Shown piece after piece: positions 1 to 11,759 of a stretch of DNA of 64,000 nt. A model generated the notes under the pieces. That model did no database searches and was not told where the DNA came from. It saw only the letters and a list, made by a program, of their open reading frames with translations. Positions within the stretch are counted from its first letter, which is position 1; every line of letters begins with the position of its first letter. The translations under genes and the position numbers were made by a program. Source of the stretch: Labrenzia sp. VG12 (GTDB lineage: Bacteria > Pseudomonadota > Alphaproteobacteria > Rhizobiales > Stappiaceae); assembly GCF_002237595.1 (NCBI RefSeq), contig NZ_CP022529.1, positions 3,720,001-3,784,000 on the forward strand, read 5' to 3'.

Positions 1-1
1 G

Positions 2-1141
2 ATGGACGAGAGCATCGTTCCGGTGACAAGCGGTACGAACCTGTCCGACATCCTGATGGACCACGATGCGACCGAAGAGGAAGCCAGGGCCATTACCTCC
101 GCATTTGACAGCCTGTTCGGCCTCGGCGAACTCACCGAGGGACAGCGCCTGCGGATCGCCTATGCCCCGTCGCCGGAAAACCTGGAGCGGATGCGCCCCG
201 AACGCGTCAGCATCTATGAAAACACCGAACACCAGGCAACCGTAGCCCGCTCCGACAGCGGCGACTACATCACGGCGCAGGAACCGAGCACCTTCCTGGC
301 GGATGCCTTTGAGGAGGCTGACCGGGTCTCCTATGGCGGACCGACCCCGGCAATCTATGACAGTCTCTACCAGACCGCGCTTGAGCAGGACATGCCGGAA
401 GAGATCATCAATGATCTGGTGCGCATGTTCTCCTTCGATGTCGATTTCAATGCCCGCGTCCAGCCCGGCGACGCGATCGAGCTGTTCTTCACCGAAGGCG
501 ACGGTAGCAGCGCGCCGAAAATCCTCTATGCCGCGCTCAACACCGGCAACACGACACGGGAATTCTACCGGTTCCGCACCCCGGACGACGGCGTCACCGA
601 CTTTTATGACGAGTCCGGCCAGAGCGCGAAAAAGTTCCTGATCCGCAAGCCGCTCAACGGCGGCAAGTTCCGCTCGGGCTTCGGCATGCGCCGGCACCCG
701 ATCCACAAATATACAAAGATGCACCGGGGCGTGGACTGGTCCGCACCGCGCGGCACGCCAATCATGGCTGCCGGCAACGGCACGGTCATCAAGGCGGGCT
801 GGAGTTCCGGCTATGGCCGCCGCATCGAGCTGCGCCACACCAACGGCTACACCACCACCTACAATCACATGACCGGCTTTGCCAAGGGCGTGCAGGAAGG
901 TGTCCGGGTAACCCAGGGCCAGATCATCGGCTATGTCGGTTCGACCGGCCTGTCGACCGGCCCGCACCTTCACTATGAAGTGCTGGTCAATGGCCGCTAC
1001 ATGGATCCGATGCGCATCAAGCTGCCGAAGGGGCGCACGCTGGATGGCGAGATGCGCACCGCCTTTGAAACAGAACGCTACCGGGTCGATACCTTGCTCG
1101 ACCGGGCGCGCAAACCGTCGCGGGTCGCAGCGGTCAACTGA
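2..1141 (+). CDS. M23 family metallopeptidase (5' end cut by window)
   Basis: C-terminal part of a zinc endopeptidase of the lysostaphin/LytM (M23) family, which cuts peptide cross-links in peptidoglycan, normally from the periplasm. The catalytic domain spans about residues 220-335 of the visible part: first zinc His near 232 (RHP), the HxxxD element HRGVD at 241-245 and the second zinc motif HLH at 322-324, so the active site looks intact. The upstream 200 residues resemble the LysM/OapA-like linker region of alphaproteobacterial M23 proteins. The ATG at base 2 lies inside the domain architecture and no signal peptide or membrane anchor is visible, so the true start is almost certainly before the window. 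A strong hairpin terminator follows 30 nt after the stop. Confidence 0.85.
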   Translation: MDESIVPVTSGTNLSDILMDHDATEEEARAITSAFDSLFGLGELTEGQRLRIAYAPSPENLERMRPERVSIYENTEHQATVARSDSGDYITAQEPSTFLADAFEEADRVSYGGPTPAIYDSLYQTALEQDMPEEIINDLVRMFSFDVDFNARVQPGDAIELFFTEGDGSSAPKILYAALNTGNTTREFYRFRTPDDGVTDFYDESGQSAKKFLIRKPLNGGKFRSGFGMRRHPIHKYTKMHRGVDWSAPRGTPIMAAGNGTVIKAGWSSGYGRRIELRHTNGYTTTYNHMTGFAKGVQEGVRVTQGQIIGYVGSTGLSTGPHLHYEVLVNGRYMDPMRIKLPKGRTLDGEMRTAFETERYRVDTLLDRARKPSRVAAVN

Positions 1142-1170
1142 TCCAAACGTGCGACCTGCAGCGACATATG

Positions 1171-1206
1171 AAAAGCCCGCGGAACCGGAATTCCGCGGGC
1201 TTTTGT
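1171..1206 (+). terminator. Rho-independent terminator after the M23 gene
   Basis: A 10-bp perfect stem (AGCCCGCGGA.. pairing with ..TTCCGCGGGCT) is preceded by AAAA and followed by TTTT. It sits between the converging M23 gene and clpB and may serve both directions. Confidence 0.85.
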
Positions 1207-1281
1207 CTTGATCAGGCCGGCGTCTGCCGAAATCTCAGACTGCAACACGATACTTCCGCGTCCACCTGAGGACCGCAGGTC

Positions 1282-3897
<2,616 letters not shown>

Positions 3898-4058
3898 GAG
3901 TTACCTCCTACTCGCCCGCACCACCCGAAGCATGGGGAGCGATCTGGGATACGGACCCCTGTTGAGAGCGTCCGTGCAGCCTCTTTGAGCGCTGCCCCCT
4001 TCATATAGTGTTGCAAATTCATCACAAAAAGCCCCCTGAAGTACTTTTTGCAGAGCCA

Positions 4059-4092
4059 AACAAAAACGGCGCCCCGAAGGACGCCGTTTATC
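4059..4092 (-). terminator. Terminator after the DUF4167 gene
   Basis: Reading the minus strand, AAACGGCG pairs with CGCCGTTT around a 10-nt loop and is followed by a T-rich tract (TTTTTGTTTGG). It lies 24 bases beyond the stop of the DUF4167 gene and separates it from clpB. Confidence 0.75.
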
Positions 4093-4115
4093 ATCTCAAT
4101 CTTTCGCCGGACTGA

Positions 4116-4844
4116 TTATTCAGTCGCCGGTGCAACTTCTACAGGCGCGTCTTCAGCGGCCTTGGTCCGGCGTGGCCGGGTCGTACGCCGGCGCGGTTTC
4201 GGCTGGTCTTCTGCCTCTGCTGTCGGGCTTTCAGCTCCTTCAGCACCGCTTGCCGTTGAACCGGCTGCCGCGTCATCTCCGGCACTGTCCGCTTCGGCCG
4301 CCCGACGCGGCGTCCGTGCCCGCGGCGTACGGGTCCGGCGGCGCGGTTTGTCGTCAGCCTGCTCGTCTCCGGCTTCCGCCTTCTGACCAGCGCCGTTGAC
4401 CTTGCCTTCCTGGTCGATGACCGGCATGTCCTCGATGAACGGCTGCGGGCTGTCTGCGTCGACAACGTCACCGTCGCTGGACGCAGCTTCCGGCTGGGCG
4501 CGGTCCGCACCGTTGGCGTGCCCGTTGCCGTTGGCTGCCGCAACCTCGTTGCTGTCTTCGGCCTCGTTGCGCGCCGGCGCTTGCACATTGGGCTGTTGCT
4601 GCGGTTGGGCAGCGGCGACAATGCGCAGATAGTGCTCTGCATGCTGATTGTAGTTTTCAGACATCACCCGGTCGCCGGATGCCTGCGCATCACGGGCCAG
4701 CTGCTGATACTTCTCCGCGATATGCATCGCCGTGCCGCGGATTTTCACATCAGGACCGTTGGATTCGTAAGTCCGGGTTAACGGATTCGGACCCTTGCGG
4801 CCCCGTCCGCGCATACGCTTATTGCTCTGATTTCCTGGTCTCAT
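4116..4844 (-). CDS. DUF4167 domain protein (basic, RNA-binding-like)
   Basis: Protein of unknown function, restricted mainly to Alphaproteobacteria. The first 85 residues form the conserved DUF4167 domain, opening with MRPGNQSNKRMRGRGRKG and continuing to YNQHAEHYLRI. The remainder is low-complexity: Gln/Asn/Ala-rich, then acidic, ending with several Arg/Lys-rich runs such as RRRTRTPRARTPRR. The basic Arg/Gly-rich start and Arg-rich tail suggest nucleic-acid binding, an inference only. I chose the ATG at 4844 because family members begin at MRPG; the longer reading (from 4895) adds 17 unconserved residues. It follows prmC in the same direction but 361 bp away, so it may have its own promoter. 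242 aa. Confidence 0.88.
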   Translation of the reverse strand: MRPGNQSNKRMRGRGRKGPNPLTRTYESNGPDVKIRGTAMHIAEKYQQLARDAQASGDRVMSENYNQHAEHYLRIVAAAQPQQQPNVQAPARNEAEDSNEVAAANGNGHANGADRAQPEAASSDGDVVDADSPQPFIEDMPVIDQEGKVNGAGQKAEAGDEQADDKPRRRTRTPRARTPRRAAEADSAGDDAAAGSTASGAEGAESPTAEAEDQPKPRRRTTRPRRTKAAEDAPVEVAPATE

Positions 4845-5205
4845 CCTGCCGTTTTCTCTTGCGGAACGGCGGTCAGCATTACGCCGACCCAACATCGGAA
4901 TTGCATAAACCGATACGAAATAGCCACCGACACCAACAATGCTTGTTAGCGGCTGTCATTGAAAACATACGCAGCGCGTTAAAGGCCACAGGCCAACGCG
5001 TTTGTCATTTCTTCGACAGTCCGTAAATACCGGATAGTCCGATATGCAGTGGTTTCCAAAGCGCCCAAACTGCGCCCGTCCCCACACTGCCGGATGCGCA
5101 TGCCCCGCTGAACGCTGATCACATCTCCGGTCTCGGCAAGGGCAACCTACCCGTTTCCGCAGCGATTTCCAAGTGCTTTTTCGTCTTTGGATCAAAACGG
5201 CGAAA
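4845..5205. other. 361-bp intergenic stretch between DUF4167 gene and prmC
   Basis: No convincing coding sequence: the short frames here are not homologous to anything I recognise and lack ribosome sites. It should contain the DUF4167 promoter and leader (minus strand). I see only small, unremarkable inverted repeats such as the TCCG/CGGA pair near 5030. Confidence 0.5.
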
Positions 5206-6072
5206 TTATAACTTCTGCGCCAGCACGACCCGATCGTTTCCCGACAGATCCCTAATGATTTCAATTGCTCCAAAGCCATGATGACGCAGCTGGTTTTTCA
5301 AATCAGCGGCCTGATCAAAGCCGATTTCCAGCGCAATTCGCCCCTCTTTGCGCAAGAGGTGTGCCGCATCTGCAACAATGATCCTGTAGGCCTCAAGCCC
5401 GTCTTCGCCACCATCCAGGGCCAGTTCCGGATCGTGCTGAACCACCTCGCGACTCAGATCCTGAAGCACGGCTGTGCGGATATAGGGCGGGTTGCTGACA
5501 ACCCAGTCGAACCCTGCCCACTCAGCATTCCCCGCCGCTGGCCTCAGCGCGCTCGTGTAGTCGGCACAGACAGGCAACAGACGATTGGTGACGTGATGCT
5601 GCTCCGCATTCAGGAGGGCACAGCGAAGGGCGTCCGGAGCCAGATCAACCGCGACCATCCTGCTTAGCGGCAATTCGGCCAGCAGGGTCACCGCGATCGC
5701 TCCCGTACCGGTACCGATGTCGCACAGAACCGGTGCGGATTTCGGGTCGCAACGCGCAAGCACCGCATCGATCAGCGTTTCGGTGTCCGGCCGCGGCTCC
5801 AGCGTGGCAGCATTGAGAAGAAAGCGGCGCCCGTAAAACTCGCGCTCGCCCAGAATGCGCCCGACCGGCATGCCGGCAAGACGTTTTTCTGCATGGGAAT
5901 TGGCAAGTTCGACAGAGGCCTCGTCAGAACGCTCGTGCTCCTGGAGCAGAAGAGCGGACACAGGCAGATCAAGAGCTGCGCTGACCAGAAGCCTGGCATC
6001 CAGATCCGGCGTCTCCAGCCCGGCTTCGCGAAACCGGTTGCGCACAGACCTGTAAAGCCGGCCGATTTCCAT
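5206..6072 (-). CDS. prmC: Peptide chain release factor N5-glutamine methyltransferase PrmC
   Basis: SAM-dependent methyltransferase that modifies the Gln of the GGQ motif of RF1 and RF2, raising termination efficiency. An N-terminal helical release-factor-binding domain (about 1-80) precedes the Rossmann fold with CDIGTGTGAIAVTLL (SAM loop) and the catalytic NPPY motif in VSNPPYI near residue 190. 288 aa is the usual length. It starts three bases after the stop of prfA, its substrate gene, so the two are translationally linked, as in most bacteria. Confidence 0.96.
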   Translation of the reverse strand: MEIGRLYRSVRNRFREAGLETPDLDARLLVSAALDLPVSALLLQEHERSDEASVELANSHAEKRLAGMPVGRILGEREFYGRRFLLNAATLEPRPDTETLIDAVLARCDPKSAPVLCDIGTGTGAIAVTLLAELPLSRMVAVDLAPDALRCALLNAEQHHVTNRLLPVCADYTSALRPAAGNAEWAGFDWVVSNPPYIRTAVLQDLSREVVQHDPELALDGGEDGLEAYRIIVADAAHLLRKEGRIALEIGFDQAADLKNQLRHHGFGAIEIIRDLSGNDRVVLAQKL

Positions 6073-6075
6073 GGA

Positions 6076-7149
6076 TCAGGCCTCTTCGGAGGCGAGCAGA
6101 CCGGCCTGGTGATCCATGATCAGCGCATCGATGACTTCGCCAAGCGCCTCGCCGGCAACAATCTGCTCCAGCTTGTAGAGCGTCAGCCCGATGCGGTGAT
6201 CGGTGACGCGGCCTTGCGGAAAATTGTAGGTCCGGATCCGTTCCGAACGATCGCCGGACCCGACCTGCAGACGCCGCGCTTCCGTGCGCTCGCTGGCGGC
6301 CCGCTCGCGCTCTTCATCATAGATCCGGGCACGCAGCAACTGCATTGCCCGCGCCTTGTTCTTGTGCTGCGAACGCTCATCCTGAACCGCGACCACGATC
6401 CCGGTTGGAATGTGGGTGATACGGACGGCCGAGTCGGTCGTGTTGACGTGCTGGCCGCCTGCTCCCGACGCCCGAAAGGTATCGATCCTGAGATCGCTGT
6501 CCTGAACATCGATATCGACATCTTCGGCCTGGGGCAGCACAGCCACGGTGGCGGCGGACGTGTGAATACGGCCGCCGGATTCCGTTGCGGGCACACGCTG
6601 AACGCGGTGCACACCCGATTCGAATTTCAGACGGGCAAAGACGTTTTCGCCGGTGACGGAGGCGATGATTTCCTTGTAACCGCCAACCTCCCCTTCGCTG
6701 GCCGACAGGATCTCCACCTTCCAGCCCTGCAATTCGGCATAGCGCTGATACATTCGGAAGAGGTCGCCGGCAAACAGTGCAGCCTCATCGCCACCTGTTC
6801 CGGCCCGGACTTCCAGAATGGCATCATTGGTATCGGCTTCGTCCTTCGGTAGAAGTCCCAGGCGGACGTCCTGCGTCAGCTGCTCCACCTGTTCGGCCAG
6901 CTCATCGCGCTCCAGCTCGGCCAGCTCGCGCATGTCCGCGTCGGTTTCCGGGTCCGACAGCAGCGCTTCAGCGCCTTCAAGATCCGCCTCTGCCTTGATC
7001 AGGGCCCGGATCTTGCCGACAAGCGGTTCAAGACCGGAATATTCCCGCGACAGTTTCACGTAAACCGCGGGATCCGGACCGGAGGACATCAGGTGTTCGA
7101 TTTCGGCGAACCGGTCCAGCAGGGTGTCGAGTTTGTGACGCGCCAGCAT
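6076..7149 (-). CDS. prfA: Peptide chain release factor 1
   Basis: Class I release factor reading UAA/UAG. The tripeptide anticodon is PAT (in VPATESGG), which defines RF1 rather than RF2 (SPF). The catalytic GGQ lies in GAGGQHVN near residue 230. At 357 aa it has the standard length with an N-terminal helical domain. It lies 54 bp downstream of ptsP and directly upstream of prmC, giving the conserved alphaproteobacterial order lysC-ptsP-prfA-prmC. Confidence 0.97.
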   Translation of the reverse strand: MLARHKLDTLLDRFAEIEHLMSSGPDPAVYVKLSREYSGLEPLVGKIRALIKAEADLEGAEALLSDPETDADMRELAELERDELAEQVEQLTQDVRLGLLPKDEADTNDAILEVRAGTGGDEAALFAGDLFRMYQRYAELQGWKVEILSASEGEVGGYKEIIASVTGENVFARLKFESGVHRVQRVPATESGGRIHTSAATVAVLPQAEDVDIDVQDSDLRIDTFRASGAGGQHVNTTDSAVRITHIPTGIVVAVQDERSQHKNKARAMQLLRARIYDEERERAASERTEARRLQVGSGDRSERIRTYNFPQGRVTDHRIGLTLYKLEQIVAGEALGEVIDALIMDHQAGLLASEEA

Positions 7150-7203
7150 ACGCGCTGATTCTCCTAAAATTCCCGATTTATGGGTGGGTTACGCCCGTTT
7201 GCG

Positions 7204-9471
7204 CTAAAGAGCAACATCGGTCTCGGCGGCAAACCGCTTCAAGACCTCACGGATGTCGCTGTCATCGTGTCCCGGCTCAAGCCTAGGCAGCAGCCTGGCG
7301 GACAGCCGACCCGCGTCAAGCGTACGCAACATCGCCTTGACCGGCCCGAGCGATGCAGGCGACATCGACAGATCCCGATAGCCGAGACCGATCAGCGCCA
7401 TGGCTTCCAGCGGCCGACCGGCCAGCTCACCGCACAGCGTCACCGGAACATGGGCCTTATTTGCGGCATCGACGATGGATTTCAAGGCCCTGAGGAACCC
7501 GACACCCAGCGTATCGAAACGCTCGGCAACGCGCGTATTCCCCCGGTCGACCGCACAGAAAAACTGGAACAGGTCGTTGGAGCCAACGGAGACGAAATCG
7601 ACGTAGGTCATCAGCTCGTCCAGCTGAAACAGCAGGGACGGCACTTCGATCATCACGCCGAGGCGGACATTTTCCGGCGTCGCATGGCCGTGCCGGCGCA
7701 GATGCTTGATTTCCTTGTCGACCAGCGCCTTGGCCTGAAGAAACTCATCAACCACCGCCACCATCGGGAACATCAGCTTCAGGTCGCGGCCCGCCGCGGC
7801 ATGCAGCAATGCCCGGATCTGGGTGCGCAACAGCCCCGGCCGGTCGAGACCGAGACGCAGCGCCCGCCAGCCCATTGCGGGGTTTTCTTCCTGGATGGAG
7901 CGGAGATAGGGCAGCACCTTGTCGCCGCCGATATCGAGCGAGCGGAAGGTGACCGGGCGGCCGGCAGCCGCATCCAGAACCTGGCTGTATTGCGCCTGTT
8001 GCTCACGCATGCGCGGAAAGCTGGAGGCGACCATGAATTGCAATTCGGTGCGGAACAGACCGACACCGGCTGCGCCCGCTTCTTCCAGATGCGGCAGATC
8101 GACCAGAAGGCCCGCATTCATCTGCAGGGAAAATTCGACACCGTCCTTGGTGACAGACGGCTTGTTGCGCAGGCGCCGGTACTGTGCCTGCCGGCGGGCG
8201 CGAAAACGAACCTTCTCCGCATAGGCATTTTCCAGGTCGGCCGCCGGGCGCAGATGCACCTCGCCGCTGTCGCCATCGACGATGATGGCATCACCGCCAT
8301 CCGCCAGGCTGACGATATCGTCGACAAGACCGACGGTCGGGATGCCAAGCGCGCGGGCCACGATGGTCACGTGGCTGGTCGGTCCGCCCTCTTCCAGCAC
8401 GAGGCCGCGAATCCGGTCCCGGCCATAATCCAGGAGTTCCGCCGCCCCCATGTTCCGGCCGACGATGATCGCGTCCTGGGGCAGTTCGTCCATGCCCGGA
8501 CCGTGTTCACGGCCCATCAGCTCACGAATCAGCCGATGGGCAAGATCGTCGAGATCGTGCAGGCGCTCGCGCAGATAGGGGTCGGTCTGACGCAGCATGC
8601 GCGCGCGGGTATCACTCTGGACCTTCTCAACGGCCGCCTCTGCGGTCAGACCGTTCTTGATCGCTTCCTCGATCTTTCGGATCCAGCCGCGATCATAGGC
8701 AAACATGCGATAGGCTTCGAGCACCTCTCGGTGCTCGCCGGTGGCCGCAATTTCACCGCTGGCCAGAAGGTCATCGATCGACAGGCGCAACCTGTTGATG
8801 GCGCCGTCCAGCCGGCCCTTTTCCTTGTCCCCGTCTTCGGCAATCAGATTGGTGACAACCACACGCGGCTCATGGAGAACCACGTGACCCAGCCCGACAC
8901 CTTCGGAAAGGCCAGCACCGGAGGCGGTGATCGGGCGCGACAGATCGAGACCGGTGTCCTTTTGCGCAATCGCCTCGAGTTCGCCGGCAGCGACCATTTC
9001 GGCAATCACCATAGCTGTTGTCTGAAGGGCCTCGACCTCGTCTTCCAGATAGGTCCGGTGCGACTGGTTCTGCACCACAAGAACACCGAGCGTCCGGCCG
9101 GCACGCAGGATCGGCACGCCGAGAAAGGAGTTATAGGCTTCTTCGCCCGTTTCCGGCAGATAGGCAAAGCCGGGATGGGCGCTGGCATTGGGAAGATTGA
9201 GCGGACGCGCTTCTGCGGCAATCAGGCCGACCAGGCCCTGGCCGACGCGCAGCGAGGCATTGTGAACCGCGGCCCGGTTCAGACCCTCGGTGGCATAGAG
9301 CTCCAGAACGCCGTCGGCACGCAGAATATAAACCGAACAGACCTCGGCAACCACATTCGACGCGATCAGTACAACGATCTTGTCGAGTCGCTCTTGCGCC
9401 GTGATCGGCTCTGCCATGACTTCGCGAAGCCGGCGGAGCAGGAGGCGCGGTCCGGCCAGGTTGCTGCGCAT
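7204..9471 (-). CDS. ptsP: Phosphoenolpyruvate-protein phosphotransferase PtsP (enzyme I-Ntr)
   Basis: First enzyme of the nitrogen-type phosphotransferase system: it autophosphorylates from PEP and passes phosphate to NPr, regulating nitrogen, carbon-storage and potassium functions rather than sugar import. An N-terminal GAF domain (about 1-165), the sensor of PtsP, is followed by the phospho-His domain with GGPTSHVTIVAR and the PEP-binding TIM barrel with FVSVGSNDLFQF. I start at the ATG at 9471 (755 aa, the usual length, GGGGGC upstream); the longer frame would run into lysC. It lies 73 bp after lysC, probably in one transcript. Confidence 0.95.
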   Translation of the reverse strand: MRSNLAGPRLLLRRLREVMAEPITAQERLDKIVVLIASNVVAEVCSVYILRADGVLELYATEGLNRAAVHNASLRVGQGLVGLIAAEARPLNLPNASAHPGFAYLPETGEEAYNSFLGVPILRAGRTLGVLVVQNQSHRTYLEDEVEALQTTAMVIAEMVAAGELEAIAQKDTGLDLSRPITASGAGLSEGVGLGHVVLHEPRVVVTNLIAEDGDKEKGRLDGAINRLRLSIDDLLASGEIAATGEHREVLEAYRMFAYDRGWIRKIEEAIKNGLTAEAAVEKVQSDTRARMLRQTDPYLRERLHDLDDLAHRLIRELMGREHGPGMDELPQDAIIVGRNMGAAELLDYGRDRIRGLVLEEGGPTSHVTIVARALGIPTVGLVDDIVSLADGGDAIIVDGDSGEVHLRPAADLENAYAEKVRFRARRQAQYRRLRNKPSVTKDGVEFSLQMNAGLLVDLPHLEEAGAAGVGLFRTELQFMVASSFPRMREQQAQYSQVLDAAAGRPVTFRSLDIGGDKVLPYLRSIQEENPAMGWRALRLGLDRPGLLRTQIRALLHAAAGRDLKLMFPMVAVVDEFLQAKALVDKEIKHLRRHGHATPENVRLGVMIEVPSLLFQLDELMTYVDFVSVGSNDLFQFFCAVDRGNTRVAERFDTLGVGFLRALKSIVDAANKAHVPVTLCGELAGRPLEAMALIGLGYRDLSMSPASLGPVKAMLRTLDAGRLSARLLPRLEPGHDDSDIREVLKRFAAETDVAL

Positions 9472-9544
9472 TGCGCCCCCGATTGATCCCGCTTCAGTCA
9501 GACTTGGGCCCCGGTCCCCGCCGGAGCCTGCCTGCCGGATGTGA

Positions 9545-10795
9545 CTATCCGTCCAACCCGTATAGCGAATGGAGAGTCCGCACTGCAAGTTCTGCATAGG
9601 CGGAATCGATCAGAACGGAGATTTTGATTTCCGATGTCGTGATCGCGCGGATGTTGATGCCCTTGGAGGCAAGACCCCGGAAACACTGCGCGGCGATGCC
9701 GGCGTGAGACCGCATGCCGATGCCGATGACCGAGACTTTCACGACATCGGTTGCCCCTTCCAGCTTCTGGAAGCCGATCTCGTCGCGATTGTCTTCAAGC
9801 ACCTTGATGGCGCGCTGATAATCGCTTTCCGGAACGGTGAAGGTCATGTCCGTCGTCTTGCCGTCCGGCGAGATGTTCTGAACGATCATGTCCACGTTGA
9901 TATGGGCGTCGGCCAGCGGTCCGAACACCGACTCGGCAACGCCCGGCTTGTCGGCCACGTCACGGAGAGAGATCTGGGCTTCGTCCTTGGCATAGGCGAT
10001 GCCGGTGACAACCTGCTGTTCCACGAGTTCATCCTCGTCGCAAATAAGAGTTCCAATCGGATGGTCGTTCGAGCCGACCTGCGCTGCTTCAGGATCATCG
10101 AAACTGGAGCGCACGAATGTTCTGACGCCATGAACCATGGCCATTTCGACAGACCGCACCTGCAGCACCTTCGCGCCGAGGGACGCCATCTCGAGCATTT
10201 CCTCAAAAGACACACGCTCCAGGCGCTGCGCTTTCGGGACGATGCGCGGATCGGTCGTGTAGACACCGTCGACATCGGTATAGATATCACAACGGTCCGC
10301 CTTGATAGCCGCGGCAATGGCCACGGCGCTGGTGTCCGACCCGCCGCGGCCGAGCGTGGCAATGCGGTTGTCCGGCGCCACGCCCTGGAACCCGGCCACA
10401 ACGGCCACCTGGCCCTGCTCCAGCCGTTCGCTCAAGAAACTGCCGTCGATCTCGCTGATGCGCGCCGCGCCGTGCTGCTCGTCGGTCTTGATCGGGATCT
10501 GCCAGCCCTGCCAGGAGCGGGCATTGACACCCATGTCCTGCAACACGATTGCCAGAAGGCCGGAGGTCACCTGTTCGCCGGAGGCGACAACCGCGTCATA
10601 TTCGCGGGCATCGTGCAGGGGCGAGGCTTCCCGGCAGAACTCGACCAGCTTGTTGGTCTGTCCGGCCATGGCCGAAACAACCACGGCAACCTGGTGTCCG
10701 GCATCCACTTCCCGTTTGACATGGCGGGCAACATTGCGGATGCGATCAAGATCGGCAACCGAAGTTCCGCCAAATTTTAAAACCAGTCGGGCCAT
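9545..10795 (-). CDS. lysC: Aspartate kinase
   Basis: Phosphorylates aspartate, the first committed step to lysine, methionine, threonine and isoleucine. The kinase signature KFGGTSVAD is at the extreme N-terminus, with a nucleotide-binding region around YTDVDGVYTTDPR and two C-terminal ACT domains (about 260-410) for feedback control by lysine and/or threonine. Start chosen at the ATG at 10795 (MARLVLKFGG, 416 aa); the ATG at 10813 adds six residues and cannot be excluded. Divergent from ubiG across about 200 bp. Confidence 0.96.
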   Translation of the reverse strand: MARLVLKFGGTSVADLDRIRNVARHVKREVDAGHQVAVVVSAMAGQTNKLVEFCREASPLHDAREYDAVVASGEQVTSGLLAIVLQDMGVNARSWQGWQIPIKTDEQHGAARISEIDGSFLSERLEQGQVAVVAGFQGVAPDNRIATLGRGGSDTSAVAIAAAIKADRCDIYTDVDGVYTTDPRIVPKAQRLERVSFEEMLEMASLGAKVLQVRSVEMAMVHGVRTFVRSSFDDPEAAQVGSNDHPIGTLICDEDELVEQQVVTGIAYAKDEAQISLRDVADKPGVAESVFGPLADAHINVDMIVQNISPDGKTTDMTFTVPESDYQRAIKVLEDNRDEIGFQKLEGATDVVKVSVIGIGMRSHAGIAAQCFRGLASKGINIRAITTSEIKISVLIDSAYAELAVRTLHSLYGLDG

Positions 10796-10997
10796 ACCAC
10801 TCGTAAACTTCATTAGGTGTGTTGACGCGTCTGCCGCGCCTTATGGATCGGCGCACATGCATACAGGCTGCGTCCCTATGCTGCAACAGCGCTTCGTCGG
10901 CGATCACTTGACAAAAGGTCAAAGACGCTGAACGACAGCTAAAGAATGAAATGGGGCTGAAGACACGATGCCTTCGGCCAGTGGAAAGGACCGAGCA

Positions 10998-11759
10998 ATG
11001 ACCGGCAAGGCAGAAGCGACCAGCGGAACGATCGACAGCGAGGAGGTCGCCCGGTTTTCCGCCATGGCTGCGGAATGGTGGGACCCGACCGGCAAGTTCA
11101 AGCCTCTGCACAAGTTCAATCCCGTCCGGCTGAGCTACATCAAGCAGGAAGTCTGCCGCCAGTTCGGCCGTGATCCGAAGGCAGCCGATGCCTTCAAGGG
11201 ACTGCGGTTTCTGGACATTGGCTGCGGTGGCGGCTTGCTCAGCGAGCCGATGGCCCGCCTTGGCGCAGAGGTGGTCGGAGCCGATCCGTCGGAAACCAAC
11301 ATCGAAATCGCCAGACTGCACATGCAGAGCTCCGGTCTGAACATCGACTACCGCGCTGAGACGGCGGAAGCCCTGGCAGAAGCCGGGGAGAATTTCGACG
11401 TCGTGCTCAACATGGAAGTGGTCGAGCATGTCGCGGACGTGCCGCTGTTTCTCGACGCGACCAGCCGGATGGTCCGTCCGGGCGGGCTGATGTTCGTTGC
11501 AACCATCAACCGCACGCTGAAAGCCTATGCGCTGGCGATTGTCGGCGCGGAATATGTGCTGCGCTGGCTGCCCCAGGGCACCCATACCTATGACAAGCTG
11601 GTGCGCCCGGCAGAGATCGAAGGTCCATTGCAGGCGGCCGGGCTCAAGGTGATCGACCGCTCGGGCGTCAGCTACAATCCGCTCACCGACAGCTGGGCGC
11701 AGTCACGCGACATGGATGTCAACTACATGATGCTGGCTGAACGCCCGAAGGGTGACTGA
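10998..11759 (+). CDS. ubiG: Ubiquinone biosynthesis O-methyltransferase UbiG
   Basis: SAM-dependent enzyme carrying out both O-methylations of ubiquinone synthesis. It shows the family N-terminus with AAEWWDPTGKFKPLHKFNP and SAM motif I FLDIGCGGGLLSEP, followed by a conserved MEVVEHV. I prefer the ATG at 10998 because GGAAAGGA lies at a good distance before it; the ATG at 10968 would add ten residues with a weaker site. 253 aa. Its stop overlaps the start of the next gene (TGATG), so they are coupled. ubiG divergent from lysC is a conserved alphaproteobacterial arrangement. Confidence 0.95.
   Translation: MTGKAEATSGTIDSEEVARFSAMAAEWWDPTGKFKPLHKFNPVRLSYIKQEVCRQFGRDPKAADAFKGLRFLDIGCGGGLLSEPMARLGAEVVGADPSETNIEIARLHMQSSGLNIDYRAETAEALAEAGENFDVVLNMEVVEHVADVPLFLDATSRMVRPGGLMFVATINRTLKAYALAIVGAEYVLRWLPQGTHTYDKLVRPAEIEGPLQAAGLKVIDRSGVSYNPLTDSWAQSRDMDVNYMMLAERPKGD

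Noticed and set aside
4020..4060. Sigma-32 promoter for clpB
   Set aside because: A TATAT-containing stretch is present but no convincing CTTGAA-type -35 at proper spacing.
7180..9486. 768-codon plus-strand frame opposite ptsP
   Set aside because: Mirror of ptsP; no domain recognisable.
10908..10922. TTGAC-AAAAG-GTCAA inverted repeat before ubiG as a promoter or operator
   Set aside because: Only 5-bp arms and no -10 at the right distance; too weak to claim.
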